A program made the translations under genes and the position numbers. Below, piece after piece: positions 19,701-27,564 of a stretch of DNA of 64,000 bases. Origin of the DNA: CAVYTF01 sp963771435 (GTDB lineage: Bacteria; Bacteroidota; Bacteroidia; Chitinophagales; Chitinophagaceae); the NCBI GenBank assembly GCA_963771435.1, contig CAVYTF010000022.1:1-64000 (forward strand). The letters are read 5' to 3'. The notes beneath the pieces were generated by a model that had not been told where the DNA came from, did no database searches, and saw nothing but the letters and a program-made list of their open reading frames with translations. The stretch's first letter is position 1, and the number at the start of each line of letters is the position of its first letter.

Positions 19701-20088
19701 AAATATCAAGCCATCCATCCCCATTTATATCAACAAAAACAACTCCTGTACTCCATTGATTATCTTGAAAAATACCCGCTTGTTTCGTTATATCTTTAAA
19801 CTTAAAATTACCTTCATTCAAATACAGTTTGTTATCGCCCATGTTGGAGGTGAAAAAAATATCAGGAGATCCGTCATTATTTATATCACCAATAGCAACC
19901 CCGCCGCCGTTATAAAAATTTCTGTAAACAAAACTATTATTAAGCTTTTGATCTTCTACATTATTCTGAAAATTAATGCCTGTATTCTCCATTAATTGAA
20001 AAAGTGGCAATGCCGTAGAATATCTATTTTGGCAGGAAAATAAAATAAGTAAGTTTAAAAAAATGATGGCTTTAAAAAAATATTTCAT
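16744..20088 (-). CDS. FG-GAP/ASPIC-UnbV lipoprotein (paralogue 3), intact
   Basis: The intact member of the trio, 1114 residues. The signal peptide ends LLILFSC, a lipobox, so it is an outer-membrane or surface lipoprotein. Many FG-GAP/VCBS repeats of the form GDINNDGSPDIFF suggest beta-propellers with calcium loops. The ASPIC/UnbV domain lies near residue 540-620 (VGSKIKVYIGNQVLSREV, then IIDWPNRTISKYL). Similar proteins are common beside SusC/SusD pairs in Bacteroidota, but their biochemical role is not known to me. It lies 77 bp downstream of susD with a hairpin terminator in between, so readthrough probably limits its expression. Confidence 0.88.
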   Translation of the reverse strand: MKYFFKAIIFLNLLILFSCQNRYSTALPLFQLMENTGINFQNNVEDQKLNNSFVYRNFYNGGGVAIGDINNDGSPDIFFTSNMGDNKLYLNEGNFKFKDITKQAGIFQDNQWSTGVVFVDINGDGWLDIYVCNSGHMKDSGRKNQLYINNQNGTFTESAAKYGLDFNAYATQVSFFDYDGDGDLDCFVINNSPIPVNQLGYANRRDLPAEQWPVAGFLRGGGDHLYRNDNGHFTDVTQKAGIHGGLISFGLGVSVADINGDGWPDIYVSNDSYERDYLYINQRNGTFKDETENCLEHTSFSSMGADIGDINNDGYPDIFTTDMLPADDYRLKTLGGFDNIDLYRAKEKAGFYHQFMKNCLQLNDKNGKFIDIGNYAGVSASDWSWGALMFDADNDGLNDIYVCNGVNRDVTNLDFMDFFADEVYHKMALTGKKEDIDKILAKIPRNPQVNKAFKNRGNLKFYDASNDWGFTQPSFSNGAAYGDLNNDGALDLVVNNENQQAFIYKNNARFISHNNYISVFLKGIGKNTFAVGSKIKVYIGNQVLSREVIPSRGFQSSVDYKQVIGLGKAAIIDSMIIDWPNRTISKYLHPVIDTLHIFQQPENNKEMMDTSYPSFHPLLTIVKSDFDKHQEDDYIDFYYERNIPEMLSREGPKAAWGDVNGDGLPDVYIGGTSIHSGQLYIQTPDGKFIKKDESVFHQFSDFEDEAVLFFDADGDGDLDLVIGPGGNNNPPYSRQMQMRLYKNDGKGNFTLDADAFPNNGMNIGAIAAYDFNHDGKLDLFVGGRSVPRDYGKDPSSYLFVNDGNGHFTDIAKTKNPNIATIGMVTGAVWADITGDTAKELIIVGEWMTPRIFSVNGNNFSEVKTNLSNLYGWWQTVAATDVNKDGKQDLILGNIGENFYLDPDGKNPVKLWLNDFDQNGTIDKILTRTVDGEDKPVFLKHEMEEQIPAIKKQSLRHEQYAKKSIQDLFPPDVLKKSVVKQFNYPSSCIAINNGNGNFSIQKMPQMVQLSSVNAILCADINEDGNPDLILGGNQFGYLPQLERLDGSFGDVLINDGKGNFHRLNSKQSGLLIEGQIRDIAPLFSKQRKYLLFLRNDDYPVLYRFNDLLPNKKTLN

Positions 20089-20106
20089 ACTGTATACTAC
20101 AAATAT

Positions 20107-20136
20107 AAAAGGGTATTAATTTTAATACCCTTTTTA
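20107..20136 (-). terminator. Hairpin terminator or attenuator between susD and the FG-GAP genes
   Basis: GGGTATTAA and TTAATACCC form a perfect stem, extended by A/T runs. On the minus strand the stem is followed by TTTTAT. It sits after the susD stop (20165) and before the FG-GAP start (20088), so it may lower expression of the downstream genes. Confidence 0.7.
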
Positions 20137-20164
20137 AAAAACTTATTTATAATTAAATTCTGCC

Positions 20165-21835
20165 CTAATAACCAGGATTTTGTATTAAATTCGGATTAGC
20201 AGATAAATCTGCAGTTGGAATAGGATATACATCATACATCGGGGCATCAGTTGGTTTATATTGCCATATTACATTAAATACACCGAAACGCAACAAATCT
20301 GTTCTCCGGGTTAATTCCCAATACAGCTCCCTTCCCCTTTCTGCTAATAGCGTTGTGGGATCATCAACGTTACTAGGATTTACAAGTGGAAGGCTCGCCA
20401 TGGGAGCAGCACCACGTGCAGCACGCAATGCATTTACGAGCGTTAAAGCTCCAGCATTATCAGGACTAGCAGCACGCATTTTTGCTTCTGCCACCATCAA
20501 AACCACATCTGGATAGCGAAAAATTTCAAGCCAGTTTCCACTTGGACCTTCATAGTATTGTGTTCCATTTGTAAAATCTGGAACATATTTTGGGACCCTT
20601 ATACCGGTAACTTCCAAATTAGACCCTGTCTCAATCATATTAGAAGAAATAGTTGGGTCAAAAGACAATGGATTTCCTTTTCTATCCATCAAAGCCACTC
20701 CGTTTACATCATATTGTTGTCCAATTTGAAAGCCAACACGTTGTCCGCTTACGTCAGTACAACCTGCATAAAATCTACCACCTAATCTTGAATCGATTGC
20801 TGTATCAGGATTATTAATAGCACCAACATTAGGAAAAAGACTCACTGCTTGGGTAGCTGTAACAGCACCAAAACTAGTATAAAAATCACTGGTAGTAGAA
20901 AACCCATTCCAACCTGCATTAGGCACATAAGCTGCCTCTTGATTATAATGCTCAGTCATCATCCATCTTGCGTCAGGACCACTATTATTAGTATTATTCC
21001 CCGAACCATTGGGATAAGCAAATATTGATTCTGTTGACCCGCTATTTTTAGCATTAAAATTATCAAAATAATTAGACATATAAGAATATTGTCCACCGTT
21101 GATAATTGCTTGCCCTAATGAAATTACCTGCTGCATATCTGCATCAGCAAAAGTAGGTGATGTCCTGTTTGCAAACATTCCCCTGTTTAGATATAACTTC
21201 ATTAACAATGTATTGCCTGCATTTTGAGTAGCAATACTTGAAGCGCCCGAAGTTGGCAAATTGGGAATAGCTGCCGTCAATTCATTAATTATAAAAAGAG
21301 TAGCAGAATCACCAGTCATAACTTTTGGAGCATTCAATAAATTATCACCTGGGTTTCTGATAGGGAACTGATTATACAGATCCAACAAAAAGTACAATGA
21401 CAGATCTCTTAGGAAATAAGCCTGCGCAGCCTGGCTGGCAGATGGCTGAAAAGCTAAAACGTTAGTCGCATCAAAATTTAGCTTGTTAAGGCTTTCAAAA
21501 ACACTTTGAACTTGACCATGAGCTGCCGACCAGGTATGGTTGTGTACAACACGCCATACCCCATTGTCATCCCAGTCAGGACCGCGTGTAGGAACTAAAC
21601 TTTCATCAGTTGCATTTTCTTGCAAAGAAAAAATATGGTCCTGCGCTGTAAACGGCGTTCCAAGATCTACATAAGCAGCATTTAACAACAACTGCACACC
21701 TGCAGTACCTACTGCGTTCGCAGTTTGCGTACTATTAAGGGTACTTTGCAACGTTTCATGCAACTTAGTACAACCTGCTAATGCTGCAACAAACAACACA
21801 GAAGCAGCGATCTTTAATTTTTTATATGATTTCAT
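20165..21835 (-). CDS. SusD/RagB family outer-membrane binding lipoprotein
   Basis: Caps a SusC TonB-dependent channel and captures substrate at the cell surface. The signal peptide ends FVAALAGC, a lipobox. The body is the alpha-helical SusD fold, with the C-terminal family segment RELYWELTRRTDLLRFG and the ending YPIPTADLSANPNLIQNPGY. It is 556 residues from the ATG at 21835; a TTG nine bases earlier is less likely. It follows susC by 20 bp. The substrate cannot be read from the sequence. Confidence 0.93.
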   Translation of the reverse strand: MKSYKKLKIAASVLFVAALAGCTKLHETLQSTLNSTQTANAVGTAGVQLLLNAAYVDLGTPFTAQDHIFSLQENATDESLVPTRGPDWDDNGVWRVVHNHTWSAAHGQVQSVFESLNKLNFDATNVLAFQPSASQAAQAYFLRDLSLYFLLDLYNQFPIRNPGDNLLNAPKVMTGDSATLFIINELTAAIPNLPTSGASSIATQNAGNTLLMKLYLNRGMFANRTSPTFADADMQQVISLGQAIINGGQYSYMSNYFDNFNAKNSGSTESIFAYPNGSGNNTNNSGPDARWMMTEHYNQEAAYVPNAGWNGFSTTSDFYTSFGAVTATQAVSLFPNVGAINNPDTAIDSRLGGRFYAGCTDVSGQRVGFQIGQQYDVNGVALMDRKGNPLSFDPTISSNMIETGSNLEVTGIRVPKYVPDFTNGTQYYEGPSGNWLEIFRYPDVVLMVAEAKMRAASPDNAGALTLVNALRAARGAAPMASLPLVNPSNVDDPTTLLAERGRELYWELTRRTDLLRFGVFNVIWQYKPTDAPMYDVYPIPTADLSANPNLIQNPGY

Positions 21836-21855
21836 ATTTATCAATTTTAAATTTA

Positions 21856-24846
21856 TTACAAAGAAAAGTTTAAACCAAAAGATATGAATCTTCCTGTGGG
21901 ATAAGGAGCATATTCAATAGATTGGGAAGGATACCCTCCGTTACTTTTATCAATGCTTACTTCAGGGTCAAATCCTGTAAATTTGGTAATTACAAACAAA
22001 TTATTTCCTGATACAAACACATTTAAATTTTTAACAGCGTTCTTGCCTACATTTCCAACTGCATACTGCAATCTAACGTTCCGTAATTTAAAATAATTTC
22101 CGCTTTCCAAAAATCTGGTTGATGCCTCAACAGCACTTGAAGGCTGTTCTACAGAATTATACGCTGCAGTCCCTACATTAACACCTTTACTGATTCCCGC
22201 CAGATCTGTCACACTTGTTGCAGTATTGTTATACACCAAAAATCCTCCTGCACCACCACCGTTTATGGTAAGAGATAATTTATCATACCGCAATGTTGTA
22301 CTTACACCATAAAAAGTATGTGGATTAGGATCTCCAGCAAAAACCGGGCCTTTGCCAGCAGAGTCAACAATTTGATTTCCATTAGCATCAAATCCCTGGA
22401 AAGGTTTCAAATAATATACATCTAATGGTTGATTATTAGCTATTGCTTCAGCAAATGCACCGCTAACGCCCTGCCCATTTACTTGACCTGTTTGAATCAA
22501 CGCACCTGTGTAATTTGTAAGGAGATTTTTATTATTAGCTACATTAAATCCGATATCCCAGCTAAAATGAGTATGCTGTACCACAGACGCACCAATTGAA
22601 AATTCAAATCCTTTATTACTCAACGTAGCATCTAAGTTTTGCCAAGTGCTGGTAGCAGGAGCAGGTTGAATCGCTTGGCTTTGATACAAAAGCTTGGTTG
22701 TCTTCTTATCATAATAATCAAAAGCACCATAGATCCTTCCTTTTAATAACCCGTAATCAAATCCAAAATCTGTTGAGGCTGTCTGTTCCCATTGTAAGTT
22801 AGGGTTATATACATTTACCTGTCCGAATGTATTATATGCTGAAAATGCAAATTGCTCTTCTGCTGCACCAGCAGGATATTCCTGGTTCCCAACAATTCCG
22901 TAAGAGCCTCTTAGAGCCAAAGTTGAAAACACTTTGCTATTCTTCATGAAATTCTCATTACTAACAACCCAACGGCCTGCAACTGATGGGAAAGTCCCGT
23001 ATTTATTGTTAGTTCCAAATTTACTTGACCCGTCTTCTCTTATTGTCCCGGTAAGAAGATATTTATCAGCCCAATTAAGAATAACCCTTCCAAAATATGA
23101 TTGTAGATCGATTACAGGGTCAACATATGTATTTGGTAGGAATTGCGTATTACCATCCTGCAATATACTAGTATATTGAACAGGAATTATTGATTGTTGG
23201 GTTAGGTTAGTATTAAAACCTGCAGCAGAAAAAGTGCTGTTTGAAAAATCGCTTGTCCAATATTCATACCCTGCCACTGCATTTAAATGAAGTTTTTCGG
23301 TAAGGTTCGCAGTATAAGATAATGTATGCGTAAAGGTTTGTGAATTCAGTAGCGCATTAGATATTATTCCGATACCCAAACCGGAAATACCACCATATCC
23401 TTGCAACCATCCATCATAGTTTGTATTACGCACACCTGAACCGTGATTGATTGAATACAGGAATTTATATTCCAAATTGTCTAATATTTTATAAGACGCC
23501 GAAACATTCCCTAAAATGGTATTTGTTATAGCTTTATCGTTTACTGCAGCTGCTAATGCCAAAGGGTTACCCGTACCACTTGTCGGTTGATTATATGTTC
23601 CATCAGCGTTATAAAAAGATTGTGTAGGGTTCCATTGAAGGGCCGCTGTCATCAAGTCTCCTGTAGAACCTACGGTGTTACCAATTGCTCCAAAATCATG
23701 GCCTACATTACCAACCACCACATTAAAATCAATGGTCAACTTTTTATTTAACGAATACACTGTTCCGCTAAAACTTCCTACATATTTATTCAGTTCTGTT
23801 CCTTCTATAAAACCCTGTGGGTTAGATGCAAAAAAAGAAGCACGATAATGTCCATTCTCATTACCACCGCTTAAAGCAAGATTATAGCCTTGTGAAACAG
23901 TTTTATTAGTTATAGCATCCAAAGCATTTGTTGAATGGCCGCCATTTATGTAGGGGCTATCTGCATTTGGAACCTTATATTTGCTAAGTGCATTTGCAAA
24001 TTGGGAAGAAGACAGCACGCCAAATTTTTTCATATACCCTGCCCATACACCATATGCCACACCTGCTTCTATTTTCATTCCGCCGGAAGCGCCTTTTTTA
24101 GTTGTGATTTCTACAACCCCATTAGCACCCCTTGAACCATAAATGGCTGCAGCTGATGCATCTTTCAATATGCTTATAGAGGCAATATCAGCGGGATTAA
24201 TAAAAAGTAATGGGTTTGAAGTAGGCGTCACACCAAAACCAGTCACACTAACTCCTGGTTCAGCATTCCTGCCATCTAAAGGTACCCCGTCTATTACATA
24301 AAGCGGATTATTTGATGCGCGAAGTGAGCTATTACCACGAATTTGGATCGTAGTACCCGCTCCCGGCTCACCGCTGTTCACTGTAACCAAAACACCTGCA
24401 ACTTTGCTTTGAACAAGCTGGTCAGGAGTCGAAATACTTCCTTGGTTAAAGTCTTTCGAACTAACTAGAGATACGGCACCTGTCAGATCTTTTTTCCTGG
24501 CAGTCCCATAACCAATTACTACTACCTCATTTAAGCTTTGATTGGCGGCAACCAAACTAACTTTTACCGAGGTTTTACCGGAAATGTCAACACTCTGATC
24601 GGTAAATCCTACATAAGTGATCGTTAAAGTTTGCGCCGATGGCGGTACAGAAATTGTAAAATTACCGGAACCATCAGTAGAGGTTCCTGTTTTAGCGCCT
24701 TTTACTAAAACAGAGGCGCCGGCAACAGGGCTTCCTTTGTCATCAGTAACAGTACCGGAAATTGATTTGTTTTGACCCCATGAAAGTTGCATAATTAACA
24801 ACAGTGGGCATAAGAGCATTACTCTCAGTAGTCGGGTTGTAGTCAT
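21856..24846 (-). CDS. SusC/RagA family TonB-linked outer-membrane transporter
   Basis: Imports a substrate across the outer membrane with its SusD partner. The signal peptide ends QLSWG. A carboxypeptidase-regulatory-like domain (about residues 25-105, ISGTVTDDKGSPVAGASV) comes next, then the linker EVVVIGYGTARKKDLTGAV, the plug (LYVIDGVPL, then ILKDASAAAIYGSRGANGV) and a C-terminal beta barrel ending RFISFGLNFSL. Its 996 residues are typical. It is the first gene of the operon. A promoter element and a short palindrome lie 29-54 bp upstream, and an AraC-type gene is divergent. Confidence 0.95.
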   Translation of the reverse strand: MTTTRLLRVMLLCPLLLIMQLSWGQNKSISGTVTDDKGSPVAGASVLVKGAKTGTSTDGSGNFTISVPPSAQTLTITYVGFTDQSVDISGKTSVKVSLVAANQSLNEVVVIGYGTARKKDLTGAVSLVSSKDFNQGSISTPDQLVQSKVAGVLVTVNSGEPGAGTTIQIRGNSSLRASNNPLYVIDGVPLDGRNAEPGVSVTGFGVTPTSNPLLFINPADIASISILKDASAAAIYGSRGANGVVEITTKKGASGGMKIEAGVAYGVWAGYMKKFGVLSSSQFANALSKYKVPNADSPYINGGHSTNALDAITNKTVSQGYNLALSGGNENGHYRASFFASNPQGFIEGTELNKYVGSFSGTVYSLNKKLTIDFNVVVGNVGHDFGAIGNTVGSTGDLMTAALQWNPTQSFYNADGTYNQPTSGTGNPLALAAAVNDKAITNTILGNVSASYKILDNLEYKFLYSINHGSGVRNTNYDGWLQGYGGISGLGIGIISNALLNSQTFTHTLSYTANLTEKLHLNAVAGYEYWTSDFSNSTFSAAGFNTNLTQQSIIPVQYTSILQDGNTQFLPNTYVDPVIDLQSYFGRVILNWADKYLLTGTIREDGSSKFGTNNKYGTFPSVAGRWVVSNENFMKNSKVFSTLALRGSYGIVGNQEYPAGAAEEQFAFSAYNTFGQVNVYNPNLQWEQTASTDFGFDYGLLKGRIYGAFDYYDKKTTKLLYQSQAIQPAPATSTWQNLDATLSNKGFEFSIGASVVQHTHFSWDIGFNVANNKNLLTNYTGALIQTGQVNGQGVSGAFAEAIANNQPLDVYYLKPFQGFDANGNQIVDSAGKGPVFAGDPNPHTFYGVSTTLRYDKLSLTINGGGAGGFLVYNNTATSVTDLAGISKGVNVGTAAYNSVEQPSSAVEASTRFLESGNYFKLRNVRLQYAVGNVGKNAVKNLNVFVSGNNLFVITKFTGFDPEVSIDKSNGGYPSQSIEYAPYPTGRFISFGLNFSL

Positions 24847-24874
24847 ATTGACAGGCAGTTTTAAAATTTATTAA

Positions 24875-24891
24875 CAACAGAATACCTGTTG
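24875..24891. promoter_or_regulatory. Palindrome at the susC start region
   Basis: CAACAG (24875-24880) and CTGTTG (24886-24891) flank AATAC. It begins 2 bp after the -7 element in the direction of susC transcription, so it covers the expected transcription start. It could be an operator or a leader hairpin. Confidence 0.4.
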
Positions 24892-24892
24892 C

Positions 24893-24900
24893 CAAAGGTA
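24893..24900 (-). promoter_or_regulatory. Bacteroidota -7 promoter element for susC (first locus)
   Basis: Read on the minus strand the sequence is TACCTTTG, an exact TAnnTTTG match, 46 bp before the ATG at 24846. A second match, TAATTTTG, lies at 24906-24913. Confidence 0.55.
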
Positions 24901-25078
24901 GTTTACAAAATTATAGCTAGAAACACAAAGACATTTATTCTAAAAAAAATGCTGCATCAATTAATAACTTTTTTTTATGATTTGGCATCCTCAAGAATAA
25001 AAGCAAATCTCGCTTTCTTACTCTTAAAAAAATTATTCTTTATTTGCTTTTTATTATACTCCATTAACATTTTTTTAT

Positions 25079-25086
25079 TAGTTTTG
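25079..25086 (+). promoter_or_regulatory. Bacteroidota -7 promoter element for the AraC-type gene
   Basis: TAGTTTTG matches TAnnTTTG exactly and lies 20 bp before the GTG at 25107. Confidence 0.55.
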
Positions 25087-25106
25087 ATTCCACTAACAAT
25101 AATAAA

Positions 25107-25970
25107 GTGAAAATTGAATATGAGATCGTTCATCCTGATGAAGGAAGTTCATTTAGGCTGCTCCACCACAAAGTTTGCTCCCCAATGTATTCATGGCAAT
25201 ACCATTATCATCCTGAATTTGAAATTGTATGCGTTCCTTATGGGCACGGCACTAGGCATGTAGGAAATCATCTCGGCACTTATGAAAATGGCGACCTGGT
25301 TTTAATAGGTTCCAATCTGCCACATTCAGGATTCGGCCTCAACGCGGATATGATACACGAAGAAATTGTGGTCCAGATAAAAGAAGAAATACTTAGCAAT
25401 TTTCTATTGTCCCTTCCTGAAATGGCAGCAATTAATGATTTGTTAGACAAATCAAAATGCGGCATACATTTTACAGGCACAGCAAAAGAAAAAGCTACAC
25501 GAAAACTTTCAAAACTCGTAAAACTTACACCTTTTGAAAAATTTCTGGAGTTAATGTCAGTCTTACAATTTTTAGCTACTTCTTCGGAATATGAATTGCT
25601 CAATGCAGATATGCTTATGCCTTCTGCAATGAAAAAAAACAATATCAGGCTGCAGAATGTTTTTAATTATATAGAAAAAAATTATCAGGAGGAAATAAGC
25701 ATAAAAATGGTAGCATCCATTGCCAATCTTTCTATCCCGTCTTTTTGCAATTATTTTAAAAAAACAGTGAATATTACTTTTACGGAATTTCTAAACCAAT
25801 ATAGGATCCAAAGAGCTTGTCTTTTTTTGCAGCAGGATAAATCTATCGCAGAAGTTTGCTTTGCCTGCGGTTATAATAATGTTACTTATTTTAATAAGGT
25901 ATTTAAATCGATTCTGAAAAAAACGCCCTCTGAATTTAAAAAAATAAAAATTCAATTATCCAATAATTAA
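25107..25970 (+). CDS. AraC-family transcriptional regulator
   Basis: Residues 1 to about 110 are a cupin-like sensor domain containing SWQYHYHPEFEIVCV. Residues 190-285 hold the two helix-turn-helix motifs of the AraC/XylS family, ending with a conserved GYNNVTYFNKVFKSILKKTPSEF block. It is divergent from susC across a 260-bp region containing promoter elements for both genes, so it is the likely regulator of the first Sus locus. A cupin sensor of this kind often binds a small sugar or metabolite, but the ligand is not visible. The start is GTG; no ATG in frame precedes it closely. Confidence 0.92.
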   Translation: MKIEYEIVHPDEGSSFRLLHHKVCSPMYSWQYHYHPEFEIVCVPYGHGTRHVGNHLGTYENGDLVLIGSNLPHSGFGLNADMIHEEIVVQIKEEILSNFLLSLPEMAAINDLLDKSKCGIHFTGTAKEKATRKLSKLVKLTPFEKFLELMSVLQFLATSSEYELLNADMLMPSAMKKNNIRLQNVFNYIEKNYQEEISIKMVASIANLSIPSFCNYFKKTVNITFTEFLNQYRIQRACLFLQQDKSIAEVCFACGYNNVTYFNKVFKSILKKTPSEFKKIKIQLSNN

Positions 25971-26016
25971 TAGAGATCTTTAATTGCTGAAAACAGGATG
26001 ATTATGGTTCTGCACG

Positions 26017-26553
26017 CTATTGCTTTTCCACCCTTATGCCGGCATTAATTATTCCAGGCAGATTTTCTTCACGCATTATTTGTTGCAGAACAAAATCATA
26101 ATTGCCCCCTACTAGTTTTATAGGATTTTGTGTAATAAGGATCCGTTGGTCTACAATATCATCCATTTCAGTGCCAAACCATTTATTATTATCGCCAAGT
26201 TTTAAATTTAACCGTTGTGTTTTTGCAGTATCGCCAGGAGCTATTGTAGTTAGATTTATCCAGATATTATTATAGGCATAATCCTCGGCATGTCTTAACA
26301 CCACATAAATGTTATAGGCGGAAGCTGTATCTTTAATTACAAACTTGAATAACGGTCTGTTATTGATACTCCAGGTATGGTTTGGAAAATAAAGCATTTG
26401 CTCATATACTCCTATACGGCCATTGAGGTTGCAGGAAGCACTAAAAAAAAATAAACAAAAAAATAAAAAATATTTTTTCAAGTATGAATTTTTATAACGC
26501 TTCCAAATGAAAATTATATTTAAAACAGATTGCTTTTGCTCTTGGTCTATCAT
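26017..26553 (-). CDS. gldH: Gliding motility lipoprotein GldH-like
   Basis: A lipoprotein with a hydrophobic signal ending FFSASC. The mature part (about 140 residues) matches the GldH pattern: HTWSINNRPLFKF, YNIYVVLRHAEDYAYNNIW and the NNKWFGTEMDDI segment near the middle. GldH is needed for the gliding/type IX secretion machinery in Flavobacterium; here it may act in the same system, or the organism may be non-gliding. The start is uncertain: the ATG at 26553 puts about 25 residues before the signal, and a TTG codon just before KKYFLFF is an alternative. It follows yicC by 32 bp. Confidence 0.75.
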   Translation of the reverse strand: MIDQEQKQSVLNIIFIWKRYKNSYLKKYFLFFCLFFFSASCNLNGRIGVYEQMLYFPNHTWSINNRPLFKFVIKDTASAYNIYVVLRHAEDYAYNNIWINLTTIAPGDTAKTQRLNLKLGDNNKWFGTEMDDIVDQRILITQNPIKLVGGNYDFVLQQIMREENLPGIINAGIRVEKQ

Positions 26554-26585
26554 CTGTAAGATCTTTTCAATTGATCAGCCATTCA

Positions 26586-27461
26586 TTAAAGCACATTCAA
26601 TACCTGTTCTTTCGCCTTTTCCAGTTCATCCTTCATTAGCACAACATTTTTCTGTACTTCTGAGTGATATGCTTTAGATCCCGTAGTATTTATTTCACGC
26701 CCTATTTCCTGTAAAATAAAAGATAATTTTTTGCCCTTGCTTATCTCATTCTCATTAAGCACAGCGCGAAAATAATCGCAATGATTTTTAAGCCTGACCT
26801 GTTCTTCGCTAATATCAATTTTTTCTATATAATAGATCAGTTCTTGCTCCATTCTGTTAGGGTCATAGTTTTCCTTTCCCAAATTCTCATCAAGTATTTT
26901 CGTAAGCCCTTCCCGTATTTTTTCTTTTCGTTTACCCTCCATCTTAGAAATACGTTCCTGCAAGATCTCAATATTTTTAATACGCAACAAAAGATCTGCT
27001 TCCAGTGACAGGCCTTCATCCTGCCGATGAGCATTTAACTGCCCGATAGCAACTTTTAGTATCCTTTCAAAACTTTTCCACTCATGCTCATCCAATATTT
27101 CCGTGGAAGCTGTAACTACATCAGGTAATTTCAATAAAACGCTTAAAATATTTTCTGTTCCGATATTTAATTCTTCTGCAAGTTGTTTCACAGGCTCATA
27201 ATATGCCTTTACAAGTGCAGTATTAATATTTACTGGCTTAGCTTCTCCATTTTGTTTAAGCAAAATAATACATTCCACACTCCCCCGCAAAAGCTGTTCA
27301 TTCAGTACGCTTCTCACTTCAAATTCATAAGGTTTCAGCAATGCAGGAATGATCAGCCTTATATCATATTGCTTGCCGTTAAGTGAGCGTACTTCTACCA
27401 AAAACGTTTTTTCGCCGATTGCTTGTTCTGCTCTGCCATAACCTGTCATTGAAAATATCAT
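26586..27461 (-). CDS. yicC: YicC family endoribonuclease-like protein
   Basis: The N-terminal YicC domain starts MIFSMTGYGRAE, the family signature. The C-terminal DUF1732 domain contains GREINTTGSKAYHSEV near residue 255. The length of 291 residues is typical. E. coli YicC has been linked to RNA degradation as an endoribonuclease; its role here is inferred by family. It is likely co-transcribed with the gldH-like gene downstream, and it is separated from the upstream Sus operon by a terminator at 27512-27544. Confidence 0.93.
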   Translation of the reverse strand: MIFSMTGYGRAEQAIGEKTFLVEVRSLNGKQYDIRLIIPALLKPYEFEVRSVLNEQLLRGSVECIILLKQNGEAKPVNINTALVKAYYEPVKQLAEELNIGTENILSVLLKLPDVVTASTEILDEHEWKSFERILKVAIGQLNAHRQDEGLSLEADLLLRIKNIEILQERISKMEGKRKEKIREGLTKILDENLGKENYDPNRMEQELIYYIEKIDISEEQVRLKNHCDYFRAVLNENEISKGKKLSFILQEIGREINTTGSKAYHSEVQKNVVLMKDELEKAKEQVLNVL

Positions 27462-27511
27462 ACTTCAATTTTGATTAGTGCAATGTTAAGCAATAATGCT
27501 TTAAATGCAGC

Positions 27512-27544
27512 CAACAAAAAAGGCTGCCCTTTTGAGGCAACCTT
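27512..27544 (-). terminator. Intrinsic terminator of the second Sus operon
   Basis: On the minus strand AAGGTTGCC and GGCAGCCTT pair around a 7-base loop (one G-T wobble) and are followed by TTTTTTG. It lies 20 bp after the last SusE-like stop codon. Confidence 0.8.
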
Positions 27545-27564
27545 CATAAAATTAATTAATATTA

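Noticed and set aside
26017..26553. Evidence that the organism glides
   Set aside because: One gldH-like gene is not enough; no other gld or por gene lies in the window.
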